DNA from: Streptomyces sp. NBC_01551
GTDB taxonomy: Bacteria > Actinomycetota > Actinomycetes > Streptomycetales > Streptomycetaceae
Assembly: GCF_026339935.1 (NCBI RefSeq)
Contig: NZ_JAPEPX010000001.1
Location: 1,904,501-1,968,500 of the forward strand
Reading direction: 5' to 3'
Length of the DNA: 64,000 nucleotides
Under the pieces are notes generated by a model, which searched no databases, was not told the origin of the DNA, and worked only from the letters and a program-made list of their open reading frames with translations. Below, one piece after another: positions 28,438 through 36,810 of this stretch; position 1 is the stretch's first letter, and each line of letters begins with the position of its first letter. The position numbers were made by a program, and so were the translations under genes.

Positions 28438-29889
28438 ATGTCCGACTTGAGCCACCGGCGGCGCGTGCTCGTCCTGGCGATCTGCTGCATGAGCCTGCTC
28501 ATCGTCAGCCTCGACAACACCGTCCTGAACGTCGCGCTCCCCTCCATGCGGCGCGAGCTGCACGCCTCGGTCGCGGGGATGCAGTGGACCATCGACGCCT
28601 ACACCCTGGTGCTCGGTTCGCTGCTGATACTGGCCGGCTCCACCGCGGACCGGATCGGGCGCCGCAAGGTGTTCTCCATCGGCCTGGCCGTCTTCGTCGC
28701 CGGATCGCTGCTGTGCTCGCTGGCGCCCAGCCTGGAGTGGCTGATCGTCTTCCGCGGGATCCAGGCGATCGGCGGCGCCATGCTCAACCCGGTCGCCATG
28801 TCGATCATCACCAACACCTTCACCGAGCCCGCCCAGCGGGCCCGGGCCATCGGCATCTGGGGCGCGGTGGCGGGCGTCTCCATGGCCGCCGGGCCGCTGA
28901 TCGGCGGTGTGCTGACGGACTCGGTCGGCTGGCGCTCCATCTTCTGGGTCAACGTCCCGGTCGGGCTGGTCGCCCTGGCCCTGACGCTGCGGTTCATCCC
29001 CGAGTCGCGGGCCGAGCGGCCGCGCCGCCCCGACCCGGTGGGGCAGCTGCTGGTCATGGCGCTGCTCGGGACGGTGACGTACGGGATCATCGAGGCGCCG
29101 ACGGCCGGCTGGAGCTCCGGGCTGATCCTGGGCTGCGGGGCGGTCGCCGTCGCCTCGGTGGTGGGGCTGCTGGTGTACGAGCCGAGGCGGGCGGACCCGC
29201 TGATCGATCCGCGGTTCTTCCGCAGCGCCCCGTTCAGCGGCGCCACGGTGATCGCGGTGTGCGCCTTCGCGGCGATGGCCGGGTTCCTCTTCCTGAACAC
29301 CCTGTACCTCCAGGAGGTACGCGGGCTGGACGCCCTGGACGCGGGGCTCTACATGCTCCCAATGGCGGCGTGCACCATCCTGTCCGCCCCGGTGGCGGGC
29401 CGGCTGATCGGCGCCCGGGGGCCGCGGCTGCCGCTGCTGATCGCGGGCGTGGCCATGGCCGTGAGCGGGCTGCTGTTCGCGGCGTTCTCCGCCGAGACCT
29501 CCACCCCGCTGATGTTCACCGGGTACGTGCTCTTCGGGCTGGGCTTCGGCATGGTCAACGCGCCGATCACCAACACGGCCGTCTCCGGGATGCCGCGTTC
29601 GCAGGCGGGTGTCGCGGCCGCCATCGCCTCCACGAGCCGGCAGACCGGCAGCACGCTGGGCGTCGCCGTGATCGGCGCGGTGCTGGCGGCCGGGATGGCG
29701 GGCGGCGGCGACTTCGGCTCCGCGACCGGTCCGGCCTGGTGGATCATCACGGGCTGCGGGATGTTCGTGCTGGTCGTGGGCGCCGTGAGCAGCGGGCCGT
29801 GGGCCATGGCGACGGCCGAGCGGACGGCGCGGACCCTGGAGCCCGCCCACACCGACCGCGCCTCGGCCGGGGCGCCTCCGCACTCCTGA
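28438..29889 (+). CDS. MFS drug:H+ exporter, DHA2 (14-helix) type
   Basis: 483-residue major facilitator of the EmrB/QacA group, expected to expel drugs or metabolites by proton antiport. Helix 1 carries LLIVSLDNTVLNVALPSM with the DHA2 motif D1. Motif A is GSTADRIGRRKVFSIGL, motif B includes RGIQAIGGAMLNPVAMS, and motif C is GAVAGVSMAAGPLIGGVL. About 14 helices are predicted across the length. Likely leaderless. A convergent MarR gene follows after a strong terminator, and it is the obvious candidate regulator. Substrate unknown. Confidence 0.92.
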   Translation: MSDLSHRRRVLVLAICCMSLLIVSLDNTVLNVALPSMRRELHASVAGMQWTIDAYTLVLGSLLILAGSTADRIGRRKVFSIGLAVFVAGSLLCSLAPSLEWLIVFRGIQAIGGAMLNPVAMSIITNTFTEPAQRARAIGIWGAVAGVSMAAGPLIGGVLTDSVGWRSIFWVNVPVGLVALALTLRFIPESRAERPRRPDPVGQLLVMALLGTVTYGIIEAPTAGWSSGLILGCGAVAVASVVGLLVYEPRRADPLIDPRFFRSAPFSGATVIAVCAFAAMAGFLFLNTLYLQEVRGLDALDAGLYMLPMAACTILSAPVAGRLIGARGPRLPLLIAGVAMAVSGLLFAAFSAETSTPLMFTGYVLFGLGFGMVNAPITNTAVSGMPRSQAGVAAAIASTSRQTGSTLGVAVIGAVLAAGMAGGGDFGSATGPAWWIITGCGMFVLVVGAVSSGPWAMATAERTARTLEPAHTDRASAGAPPHS

Positions 29890-29901
29890 CGGCAGGGTCG
29901 G

Positions 29902-29933
29902 AGCCGGGCGCCCCCGCGTGGGGGCGCTCGGCT
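29902..29933. terminator. Bidirectional terminator between MFS and MarR genes
   Basis: 14-pair stem (AGCCGGGCGCCCCC with GGGGGCGCTCGGCT, one G-T pair) and a GCGT loop. Its right edge overlaps the stop codon of the MarR gene. Confidence 0.75.
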
Positions 29934-30414
29934 ACTCCTGGCAGTCGAATGCGTCCGGGTGGGCGTCGATCCGGGCCAGCAGTCCGCGCAGGACGTCGCG
30001 GTCCTGCGCGGAGAGCCCGGCGAACAGTGCGCGTTCCACCTCGTCGAGCGCCGCGTTGGTGCGGGCGAGGACGGCGGAGCCGGCGTCGGTGATGACGACG
30101 TTGTGGCGGCGGCGGTCGGCGGGGTCGCGGCGGCGTTCGACGAGGCCGTCGCGCTCCAGGTCGTTGAGGAGGCCGACGAGCACGCTCGGGTCCACCTCCA
30201 GCCGCTCGGCGAGCGCCCGCTGGCCGATGGGGCCGCCTTCCAGGTGCATGAGCGTCATGGCGTGCCGGGGGGTGATTCCGGCGGTGCCGAGCGCCTTGCG
30301 CATGCGGGTCTGGGTGACCGCTCCGTGCCAGGCCAGCAGCATGCCCAGCCGCTGCGGCGGGTGCGGGGCCTCCTGCGCCTCCTGCGCCGCCGTCGCTTCC
30401 TGTGCTGCCGTCAT
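29932..30414 (-). CDS. MarR family transcriptional regulator
   Basis: 160-residue winged-helix dimeric regulator. Helix 1 starts PPQRLGMLLAWHGAVTQ. The recognition region is GQRALAERLEVDPSVLVGLL, the wing LVERRRDPADRRRHNVVIT contains the diagnostic Asp-Arg-Arg, and a C-terminal dimerisation helix follows. It lies between an MFS exporter (convergent) and a DoxX gene (divergent) and probably represses one or both in response to a small ligand. ATG 30414 appears leaderless: TACGGT ends seven bases upstream. Confidence 0.92.
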   Translation of the reverse strand: MTAAQEATAAQEAQEAPHPPQRLGMLLAWHGAVTQTRMRKALGTAGITPRHAMTLMHLEGGPIGQRALAERLEVDPSVLVGLLNDLERDGLVERRRDPADRRRHNVVITDAGSAVLARTNAALDEVERALFAGLSAQDRDVLRGLLARIDAHPDAFDCQE

Positions 30415-30427
30415 GTTCCACACCGTA
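30415..30427 (-). promoter_or_regulatory. Probable leaderless promoter of the MarR gene
   Basis: On the minus strand TACGGT (30427-30422) stands seven bases before ATG 30414, with no ribosome binding site. The same hexamer and spacing occur before the TetR gene at 31954. Confidence 0.5.
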
Positions 30428-30445
30428 GCAGCCGAGGAATGATTG

Positions 30446-30473
30446 CGATCAGTCGATCGTTGATGCTATTCAA
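30446..30473. promoter_or_regulatory. Candidate operator between MarR and DoxX genes
   Basis: Two adjacent short inverted repeats, CGATC-N4-GATCG (30446-30459) and TTGA-N6-TCAA (30460-30473), in the only AT-rich part of the divergent gap. TGCTAT inside the second repeat could be the DoxX -10 element. Confidence 0.4.
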
Positions 30474-30505
30474 TGGTTCCTGACTTTCGACCATTGGAGA
30501 CCGTC

Positions 30506-30850
30506 ATGTTCATCGCCTACGCCGTCGTCGGCACCCTGCTGGCCCTGGCCCTCGCCGCGTCCGCCACCCTCACGCTCCAACGCAACGGCCAGATCGTGGC
30601 CAACATGCGGGCGGTCCAGGTTCCGGATTCCTGGCTGCCACGGCTCGCCGCCCTGAAGGCGGCCGGCGCGGTGGGCCTCCTCGTGGGCCTGTGGGTGACC
30701 CCCTTGGGCATAGCCGCCGCCATTGGCGTGACCCTCTACTTCGTCGGCGCGGTCATCAGCCACCTGCGGGTAAGGAACTTCGAGCTCGCCCCGGCGGCCG
30801 TCCTGGCCGCGGTCGCGGTGGCGGCGCTGGCGCTGCGTGCGGCCGCCTGA
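30506..30850 (+). CDS. DoxX family membrane protein
   Basis: 114-residue protein with four predicted transmembrane helices (about 3-21, 48-66, 70-88, 93-112). It has the DoxX-like pattern LPRLAALKAAGAVGLLVGLW and GVTLYFVGAVISHLR. DoxX-family proteins are small quinone-associated or redox-stress membrane proteins; no defined reaction can be given. GGAG lies six bases before ATG 30506. Divergent from the MarR gene, which probably controls it. Confidence 0.82.
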   Translation: MFIAYAVVGTLLALALAASATLTLQRNGQIVANMRAVQVPDSWLPRLAALKAAGAVGLLVGLWVTPLGIAAAIGVTLYFVGAVISHLRVRNFELAPAAVLAAVAVAALALRAAA

Positions 30851-30853
30851 CCC

Positions 30854-30889
30854 TGACGGGTGACAGATATTGAAATCTGTCACCCGTCA
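30854..30889 (+). promoter_or_regulatory. Perfect 15-bp-arm inverted repeat, candidate TetR operator over the AKR promoter
   Basis: Arms TGACGGGTGACAGAT (30854-30868) and its exact complement (30875-30889) surround ATTGAA. TTGAAA (30870-30875) can serve as -35 with CATTCT (30893-30898) as -10 after 17 bases, and ATG 30905 follows six bases later. A repressor bound here would cover the -35. It could also form a terminator hairpin for the DoxX gene, which ends just upstream. Confidence 0.65.
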
Positions 30890-30904
30890 TGCCATTCTCG
30901 TTCC

Positions 30905-31945
30905 ATGACGAAAAACGTGACGAAGAACGAGAACGCCAACCCCCCGCGCCGCGCGCTCGGCACCACCGGCCCGGCCGTCTTCCCGATCGGCCTCGGCTGC
31001 ATGGGCATGTCCGCCCTCTACGGGGAGGCCGACCGGGCGGAGTCGATCGCCACGATCCACGCCGCCCTGGACGCCGGGATCACGCTGCTCGACACGGGCG
31101 ACTTCTACGGCATGGGCCACAACGAGCTGCTGATCGGCGAAGCCCTGCGCACCGCTCCGGCGGCGGCCCGCGAGCAGGCGCTGACCAGCGTCAAGTTCGG
31201 CGCGCTGCGCACGGTCGAGGGCGGCTTCACCGGGTACGACGGGCGACCCGCGGCCGTGAAGAACTTCCTGGCCTACTCGCTCCAGCGGCTCGGCCGGGAC
31301 CACATCGACATCTACCGGATCGCCCGGGTGGACCCGGACGTGCCGATCGAGGAGACCGTCGGCGCCATCGCCGAGGCCGTCCAGGCGGGGCACGTCCGGC
31401 ACATCGGCCTCTCCGAGGTCGGCGCGGACACCCTGCGCCGGGCCGCCGCCGTGGCCCCGGTCTCCGACCTGCAGATCGAGTACTCCCTGATCTCCCGCGG
31501 CATCGAGGAGGAGATCCTGCCGACGGCCCGCGAGCTCGGCATCGGCGTCACGGCGTACGGGGTCCTGTCCAGAGGCCTGATCAGCGGGCACTTCAGCCGT
31601 GACCGCACGCTGGCCCCGGGCGACTTCCGCGGGATGAGCCCCCGCTTCCAGGGCGAGAACCTGGACCGCAACCTCGACCTGGTCGAAGCGCTGCGCAAGG
31701 TCGCCGAGGGCAAGGGCGTGAGCGTCGCGCAGACCGCCATCGCCTGGGTGCTCTCGCGGGGCGAGGACATCGTGCCCCTGGTGGGGGCCCGGCGCCGGGA
31801 CCGGCTGAGCGAGGCACTGGGTGCCATGGAGGTGGAGCTGACCGCCGCCGACCTGGCGGCGATCGAGGAGGCGGTTCCCGCCGGGGCCGCGGCCGGCGAG
31901 CGGTACCCGGCGGCGCAGATGGCCCACCTCGACAGCGAGCACTGA
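30905..31945 (+). CDS. Aldo/keto reductase
   Basis: 346-residue NADPH-dependent oxidoreductase of the AKR fold. It has RRALGTTGPAVFPIGLGCMG at the N-terminus, then catalytic Asp and Tyr in LLDTGDFYGMGHNE and catalytic Lys in LTSVKFGAL. At the usual catalytic His position the sequence is IDIYRIARVDPD, so His is replaced by Ala. Other cofactor-side segments (HIGLSEVGADT; GVTAYGVLSRGLISG; AWVLSRGEDIVPLVGARR) are intact. The His change, which I recall in other streptomycete members, may alter substrate range. Probably leaderless and controlled by the TetR regulator encoded 21 bp downstream. Confidence 0.9.
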   Translation: MTKNVTKNENANPPRRALGTTGPAVFPIGLGCMGMSALYGEADRAESIATIHAALDAGITLLDTGDFYGMGHNELLIGEALRTAPAAAREQALTSVKFGALRTVEGGFTGYDGRPAAVKNFLAYSLQRLGRDHIDIYRIARVDPDVPIEETVGAIAEAVQAGHVRHIGLSEVGADTLRRAAAVAPVSDLQIEYSLISRGIEEEILPTARELGIGVTAYGVLSRGLISGHFSRDRTLAPGDFRGMSPRFQGENLDRNLDLVEALRKVAEGKGVSVAQTAIAWVLSRGEDIVPLVGARRRDRLSEALGAMEVELTAADLAAIEEAVPAGAAAGERYPAAQMAHLDSEH

Positions 31946-31953
31946 GCGGGCGG

Positions 31954-31966
31954 TACGGTCGTACTC
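31954..31966 (+). promoter_or_regulatory. Probable leaderless promoter of the TetR gene
   Basis: TACGGT (31954-31959) ends seven bases before ATG 31967 in the 21-bp gap after the aldo/keto reductase gene. A weak -35 TCGACA lies 19 bases further upstream. Confidence 0.45.
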
Positions 31967-32560
31967 ATGCCACCCGCTGCCGCCGAACCCCTGACGCCCG
32001 AGCGCATCCTCGAAACCACCGAGGAAGTGCTGCGCCGCTTCGGCCCGGGCAAGGCGACCGTGGTGGATGTGGCGCGCGCCCTGGGCGTCAGCCACGGCAG
32101 CGTGTACCGGCACTTCCCGTCCAAGGCGGCGCTGCGCGAGGCCGTCACGGACCGCTGGCTCGCCAAGAGCGTCGTCGCGCTGGAGAAGATCGCCTCCGCA
32201 CCGACGGGGACGGCCCCCTCCAAGCTGGAGGCCTGGCTGGAGGCGCTGTTCGAGGCCAAGCGCCACAAGGCGGGTGACGACCCGGAGCTGTTCGCGACGT
32301 ACACCGTGCTGCTCGGCGAGAACAGCGGGGTGGTGGACCAGCATCTGACCGAGCTGATCGACCAGCTGGCCCGGATCATCGCCGACGGTGTCGCGGACGG
32401 GTCGCTGTCCGCCCCGGACGTACCGGCCGCCGCCCGCGCGGTCTTCAACGCCACCGGCCGGTTCCATGATCCGCAGTACGCGGCGGAATGGCTTTCGCCC
32501 ACCATCGTCGCGGAGTTCGAGGCGGTCACCGCCCTCGTGATCCGGGGCCTGCGGGCCTGA
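31967..32560 (+). CDS. TetR/AcrR family transcriptional regulator
   Basis: 197-residue regulator. N-terminal helix-turn-helix at about residues 10-60: ERILETTEEVLRRFG, then TVVDVARALGVSHGSVYRHF and PSKAALREAV. The C-terminal ligand domain is of the TetR_C_7 kind (LEAWLEALFEAKRHKAGDDP). It probably represses the preceding aldo/keto reductase gene through the 15-bp-arm inverted repeat at 30854-30889 and is relieved by a small molecule. Confidence 0.92.
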   Translation: MPPAAAEPLTPERILETTEEVLRRFGPGKATVVDVARALGVSHGSVYRHFPSKAALREAVTDRWLAKSVVALEKIASAPTGTAPSKLEAWLEALFEAKRHKAGDDPELFATYTVLLGENSGVVDQHLTELIDQLARIIADGVADGSLSAPDVPAAARAVFNATGRFHDPQYAAEWLSPTIVAEFEAVTALVIRGLRA

Positions 32561-32574
32561 TTCGGCCAACCCCA

Positions 32575-32595
32575 TCCGGAATGGCTAATTCCGGA
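32575..32595. repeat. Inverted repeat after the TetR gene
   Basis: Perfect 8-bp arms TCCGGAAT and ATTCCGGA with a 5-base spacer, 15 bp after the TetR stop codon. Terminator or operator for the next gene. Confidence 0.45.
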
Positions 32596-32696
32596 CAGCT
32601 TGGTGATCATTTGGGGCGGGGGCCCTGTCGCAGAGCCGCACACCTGCCCTAGGTTCCCCCCGATCACATCTCATCAGGCACTTCTCAGGGGGAACC

Positions 32697-33401
32697 ATGT
32701 CCGCTCCAGAGCCTTCGGGCGACCGCCCGGAACCGCCCGCCCGCTCTCGTTCCGCGGCGGCGCTCGGCTGGATTCTGACCATCGGTCTCAACGTGGTCGC
32801 GCCGATCATCACGTACAACCAGCTGCGCGACCATGGCTGGAGTGAGTTCGGGGCGCTGCTGGCCAGCAGCGCCTGGTCCGTGCTCGACACCGCCATCAGC
32901 GTGGCCTGGCGCCGCAAGGTCGACGAGTTCGCCATCATCACCATGGTGTTCCTGGTGATCACGGCCGTCGTCTCGCTGATCGGCGCCCATTCGGCCCGGG
33001 CCTTGCTGATCAAGGACTCCGGGGTGACCGGGCTGTTCGGGGCGCTCTGCCTGGCGACCCTGCTCGCGCCGCGTCCGCTGATGTTCTACTTCGGCCGGAA
33101 GTTCGCCACCGACGGCACGCCCGAGAGCACCGCGTGGTGGAACGGCCTGTGGCAGTACGAGGGCTTCCGCCGGACGCTCACCGTCATGACCACGGTGTGG
33201 GGCGTGGCCTACATCGCCGAGGCCGCGGTGCGGATCGCCCTGGCGTACGCGCTGCCCACCGACACGATGGTGATCATCAGCCCGATCATGATCTACGCGG
33301 TGCTCGGCATGCTGGCCGTGTGGACCGCGCTCTACGGCAAGCGCTCGCAGCGCGAGGGCGAGCGCCGCGCCGCCGAGGCGGCCGGAGCCGCGGCCTCGTA
33401 G
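32697..33401 (+). CDS. VC0807-like integral membrane protein
   Basis: 234-residue protein of unknown function with five to six predicted helices: about residues 22-45, 47-62, 78-98, 108-125, 158-182 and 190-210. The N-terminus is Pro/Ser-rich and the C-terminus is a charged helix (KRSQREGERRAAEAAG). The pattern LNVVAPIITYNQL and MFYFGRKFATDGTPE recalls the VC0807 family. AGGGGGA precedes ATG 32697; CTAGGTT at 32650 may be its -10. No informative neighbour. Confidence 0.7.
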   Translation: MSAPEPSGDRPEPPARSRSAAALGWILTIGLNVVAPIITYNQLRDHGWSEFGALLASSAWSVLDTAISVAWRRKVDEFAIITMVFLVITAVVSLIGAHSARALLIKDSGVTGLFGALCLATLLAPRPLMFYFGRKFATDGTPESTAWWNGLWQYEGFRRTLTVMTTVWGVAYIAEAAVRIALAYALPTDTMVIISPIMIYAVLGMLAVWTALYGKRSQREGERRAAEAAGAAAS

Positions 33402-33425
33402 GCGCGGCGGACGACGGAAGCAACA

Positions 33426-33456
33426 GTGGCCCGGTGCGCAGTGCGCGCCGGGCCAC
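33426..33456. terminator. Bidirectional terminator between the VC0807-like gene and glyS
   Basis: 14-pair stem GTGGCCCGGTGCGC / GCGCGCCGGGCCAC with one G-T pair and a 3-base loop, between convergent genes. Confidence 0.75.
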
Positions 33457-33476
33457 CGGTCGTTCAGGTGCGGAAC

Positions 33477-34859
33477 CTAGCAGCCGAGCAGACGGCTGCC
33501 GAGGTAGCTCTGGATCTGGTCCAGGGAGACGCGCTCCTGCTTCATGGTGTCGCGCTCGCGCACGGTCACCGCGTTGTCGTCCAGGGTGTCGAAGTCGACG
33601 GTGACGCAGAACGGCGTGCCGATCTCGTCCTGGCGACGGTAGCGGCGGCCGATGGCGCCCGCGTCGTCGAACTCGATGTTCCAGTTCTTGCGCAGGTCGG
33701 CGGCGAGGCCCTTGGCCTTCGGCGACAGCTGCGGGTTGCGGGACAGCGGCAGGACGGCGACCTTGATCGGCGCCAGGCGCGGGTCGAAGCGCATCACGGT
33801 GCGCTTCTCCATGACGCCCTTGGCGTTCGGGGCCTCGTCCTCGTTGAACGCGTCGAGCATGAAGGCGAGCATGGCGCGGTTGACACCGGCCGCCGGCTCG
33901 ATGACGTACGGGGTGTAGCGCTCACCGGCCTCCTGGTCGAAGTAGGTGAGGTCCTGGCCGGAGGCGGCGGAGTGGGCCTTGAGGTCGAAGTCGGTGCGGT
34001 TGGCCACGCCCTCGAGCTCGGAGAACTCGTTGCCACCGAAGTTGAAGCGGTACTCGATGTCGGCGGTGCGCTTCGAGTAGTGGGACAGCTTCTCCTTCGG
34101 GTGCTCGTACCAGCGGATGTTCTCCTCGCGGATGCCGAGGTCGCGGTACCAGTTCCACCGCTCGGCCATCCAGTACTCCTGCCACTGCTCGTCCTCGCCC
34201 GGCTTGACGAAGAACTCCATCTCCATCTGCTCGAACTCGCGGGTGCGGAAGATGAAGTTGCCCGGAGTGATCTCGTTGCGGAAGGACTTGCCCATCTGCG
34301 CGATGCCGAAGGGCGGCTTCTTGCGCGAAGTGGTCTGGACCTGGGCGAAGTTGGTGAAGATGCCCTGGGCGGTCTCGGGGCGCAGGTACGCCTTCGAGCC
34401 GGTGTCCTGGGTCGGGCCGAGGTGGGTCTCCAGCATGCCGGAGAACTGCTTGGGCTCGGTGAACTGGCCCTTCACACCGCAGTTGGGGCAGTTGATGTCG
34501 GCGAGACCATTGGCGGGCAGGCGGCCGTGCTTGGCCTCGTACGCCTCTTCCAGGTGGTCCGCGCGGTGGCGCTTGTGGCAGGAGGTGCACTCGGTCAGCG
34601 GGTCCGAGAAGGTCGCGACGTGGCCGGAAGCCACCCAGACCTCGGGGGCCAGGATCACGGAGGAGTCGATACCGACGATGTCCTCACGTCCGGTGACCAT
34701 CGCCTTCCACCACTGGCGCTTGATGTTCTCCTTCAGCTCGACACCGAGCGGGCCGTAGTCCCAGGCAGCCCTGGAGCCGCCGTAGATCTCACTGCACGGG
34801 AAAACGAAGCCACGGCGCTTGCTCAGGCTGACGATGGTTTCGATCTTGTCGGCGGCCAC
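33477..34859 (-). CDS. glyS: Glycyl-tRNA synthetase (single-chain, alpha2 type)
   Basis: 460-residue class II synthetase charging tRNA-Gly. It has [20 protein letters not shown] at the N-terminus and a zinc-binding insertion with Cys pairs ([11 protein letters not shown] and INCPNCGVK). Class II motif 2 is in [20 protein letters not shown], and motif 3 is [14 protein letters not shown]. The anticodon-binding domain ([19 protein letters not shown]) forms the C-terminus. Length is as expected for the bacterial dimeric form. GTG 34859. Divergent from the zinc uptake operon; sharing that region with Zur boxes may be incidental. Confidence 0.96.
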   Translation of the reverse strand: MAADKIETIVSLSKRRGFVFPCSEIYGGSRAAWDYGPLGVELKENIKRQWWKAMVTGREDIVGIDSSVILAPEVWVASGHVATFSDPLTECTSCHKRHRADHLEEAYEAKHGRLPANGLADINCPNCGVKGQFTEPKQFSGMLETHLGPTQDTGSKAYLRPETAQGIFTNFAQVQTTSRKKPPFGIAQMGKSFRNEITPGNFIFRTREFEQMEMEFFVKPGEDEQWQEYWMAERWNWYRDLGIREENIRWYEHPKEKLSHYSKRTADIEYRFNFGGNEFSELEGVANRTDFDLKAHSAASGQDLTYFDQEAGERYTPYVIEPAAGVNRAMLAFMLDAFNEDEAPNAKGVMEKRTVMRFDPRLAPIKVAVLPLSRNPQLSPKAKGLAADLRKNWNIEFDDAGAIGRRYRRQDEIGTPFCVTVDFDTLDDNAVTVRERDTMKQERVSLDQIQSYLGSRLLGC

Positions 34860-34978
34860 GGTGCTCTCTTCATTACGAGGACGAACGGCGAATGCCTCAG
34901 GTTACCGGCGCCCGCACCCTCCCTTTCAAATCGGGATCCCCTTCCACGACCCTACGCCCGGCCGCCCACCAGGGTTTT

Positions 34979-34993
34979 TGACAATCGTTTCCA
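34979..34993. promoter_or_regulatory. Zur box 1 of the zinc uptake operon
   Basis: TGACAATCGTTTCCA fits the 7-1-7 pattern of Zur sites (close to TGAAAATGATTTTCA). It overlaps TTGACA (34978-34983), the probable -35 element of znuA. Confidence 0.75.
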
Positions 34994-35000
34994 TCTTTGA

Positions 35001-35015
35001 TGAAAATGGATGTCA
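35001..35015. promoter_or_regulatory. Zur box 2 of the zinc uptake operon
   Basis: TGAAAATGGATGTCA matches the Zur pattern at about 12 of 15 positions and covers the proposed -10 GAAAAT (35002-35007) and the znuA start codon. Confidence 0.65.
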
Positions 35016-35983
35016 TGAACGTACGACGCCTCATACCCAACGCCGCCCTCGCCGCGGTCGCCGCCCTCGGTGCGGCGGCCCTCACCGCCTGCTCCGGAGC
35101 CGGGGCCGACGGCGGCGCGGACGGCAAGCTCGGCGTGACGGCGTCGTTCTACCCCATGCAGTTCCTCGCCGAGCAGATCGGCAAGGACCACGTGCAGGTC
35201 ACCACCCTGACCAAGCCGGGTGTCGAGCCGCACGACCTGGAGATCACCCCGAAGCAGACCAGCCGGCTCGGCAGGTCCGACGTGGTGCTCTACCTCAAGT
35301 CCCTTCAGCCCGCCGTCGACAAGGCCGTCGCCCAGTCCGGCGTGAAGACCGTCGTCGACGCCGCCGCCCTCACCTCGACGGAGTCCCACGGCGCCGCCGG
35401 CCACTCCCACGAGGGCGAGGAGGGACACGGCGACGACCACGGCCACAGCCACGGCGAGGACGGCAAGGACCCGCACGTCTGGCTCGACCCGGTGAAGTAC
35501 GCCGAGGTCGCCAAGGGCGTCGGCGCGGCCCTGGAGAAGGCCGACCCCGGCCACGCGGCGGACTACCGCAAGAACACCGGGGAACTCGTGGCCAAGCTGA
35601 CCGCGCTGAACACCGAGTTCGAGGACGGCCTGAAGAACACGGCCACCAAGACCTTCATCACCACCCACTCCGCCTTCGGCCACCTCGCCGAGCGCTACGG
35701 CCTCGAGCAGGAGGGCATCTCCGGCGTCGACCCCGAGGCCGAGCCGAGCCCGGCCCGGATGAAGGATCTCCAGGCCATCGCGAAGAAGGACAATGTGTCC
35801 ACCGTGTTCTTCGAGACCCTGGCCAGCGACAAGACGGCCAAGAGCCTCGCCTCGGACACCGGCCTGAAGACCGACGTCCTCGACCCTCTCGAGGGCATCA
35901 GTGACAAGTCCCAGGGCGCCGACTACTTCGAGGTCATGCGTTCCAACCTGAAGAACCTGCAGAAGGCGCTCGGCACCAAGTGA
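35015..35983 (+). CDS. znuA: Zinc ABC transporter, substrate-binding lipoprotein
   Basis: 322-residue cluster A-I binding protein. The lipoprotein signal ends LAAVAALGAAALTAC, with the Cys as lipid anchor. Metal-site histidines are expected in GVEPHDLEITP, in DPHVWLDPVKYA and in TTHSAFGHLAERYG, with the last ligand near FFETLAS. A His/Glu/Asp-rich loop at about residues 125-155 (GHSHEGEEGHGDDHGHSHGE) is typical of zinc rather than manganese members. ATG 35015 is preferred because a -10-like GAAAAT lies seven bases upstream (leaderless); in-frame starts at 34997-35006 lie inside the Zur boxes. First gene of the znuA-znuC-znuB-zur operon. Confidence 0.95.
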   Translation: MNVRRLIPNAALAAVAALGAAALTACSGAGADGGADGKLGVTASFYPMQFLAEQIGKDHVQVTTLTKPGVEPHDLEITPKQTSRLGRSDVVLYLKSLQPAVDKAVAQSGVKTVVDAAALTSTESHGAAGHSHEGEEGHGDDHGHSHGEDGKDPHVWLDPVKYAEVAKGVGAALEKADPGHAADYRKNTGELVAKLTALNTEFEDGLKNTATKTFITTHSAFGHLAERYGLEQEGISGVDPEAEPSPARMKDLQAIAKKDNVSTVFFETLASDKTAKSLASDTGLKTDVLDPLEGISDKSQGADYFEVMRSNLKNLQKALGTK

Positions 35984-36015
35984 TGGCAGCAGTAGCAGCA
36001 ACGGAGGCGCGAGCC

Positions 36016-36810
36016 ATGGAGTCCGCGACAGCCGCGACGGCGGCCGAGCAGCCCGTCATATCCCTGCGCGGGGCCACGGCCTCGCTCGGCTCGCGCCCCG
36101 TGCTGCGCGGAGTCGACCTCACCGTCCGCCGCGGCGAGGTCGTCGCCCTGCTCGGCGCCAACGGCTCCGGCAAGTCCACGGCCGTTCGCGCCGTGGTCGG
36201 CCAGGTCCCGCTGAGCGACGGCGAGCTCTCCCTGTTCGGCACCGGCTTCAAGCGGTTCCGCCAGTGGTCGCGCATCGGGTACGTCCCGCAGCGCACCACC
36301 GCCGCCAGCGGCGTCCCGGCCACCGTCCGCGAGGTCGTCTCCTCCGGGCGGCTGGCCCGCTCCCGCTTCGGGATCCCGCGCAAGGCCGACCGGGCCGCCG
36401 TCACGCGGGCGCTGGAGCTGGTGGAGATGGGCGGGTACGCCGACGCCTCGGTCAACGCCCTCTCCGGCGGCCAGCACCAGCGCGTGCTGATCGCCCGGGC
36501 CCTCGCCGTCGAACCCGAACTCCTGATCATGGACGAGCCGATGGCGGGCGTGGACCTGGCCAACCAGGAGGTCCTCGCGAACGCCCTGCGCGAGCAGGTG
36601 GCCGCCGGCGCGACCGTGCTGCTCGTCCTGCACGAGCTGGGCCCGCTGGAGCCGCTGATCGACCGCGCCGTCGTCCTGCGTGACGGCTGCGTCGTCCACG
36701 ACGGGCCGCCGCCGGAGGCCGTGGGGCAGCACGCCCTGCCCGGCCACGACCACGTACACCCGCACGCGGCGCACGACGCCGAGCCCCTCCGGACGGGACT
36801 GCTGAGCTGA
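36016..36810 (+). CDS. znuC: Zinc ABC transporter, ATP-binding protein
   Basis: 264-residue ATPase. Walker A GANGSGKST, Q-loop RIGYVPQRTT, signature NALSGGQHQRVLIARAL, Walker B ELLIMDEPMAGVD and H-loop LLVLHELGPLE appear in order. The C-terminus is His-rich (GQHALPGHDHVHPHAAHD), which may sense or buffer zinc. ATG 36016 is chosen because GGAGG lies eight bases upstream; earlier in-frame starts overlap the znuA stop. It powers import of zinc delivered by ZnuA through ZnuB. Confidence 0.94.
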   Translation: MESATAATAAEQPVISLRGATASLGSRPVLRGVDLTVRRGEVVALLGANGSGKSTAVRAVVGQVPLSDGELSLFGTGFKRFRQWSRIGYVPQRTTAASGVPATVREVVSSGRLARSRFGIPRKADRAAVTRALELVEMGGYADASVNALSGGQHQRVLIARALAVEPELLIMDEPMAGVDLANQEVLANALREQVAAGATVLLVLHELGPLEPLIDRAVVLRDGCVVHDGPPPEAVGQHALPGHDHVHPHAAHDAEPLRTGLLS

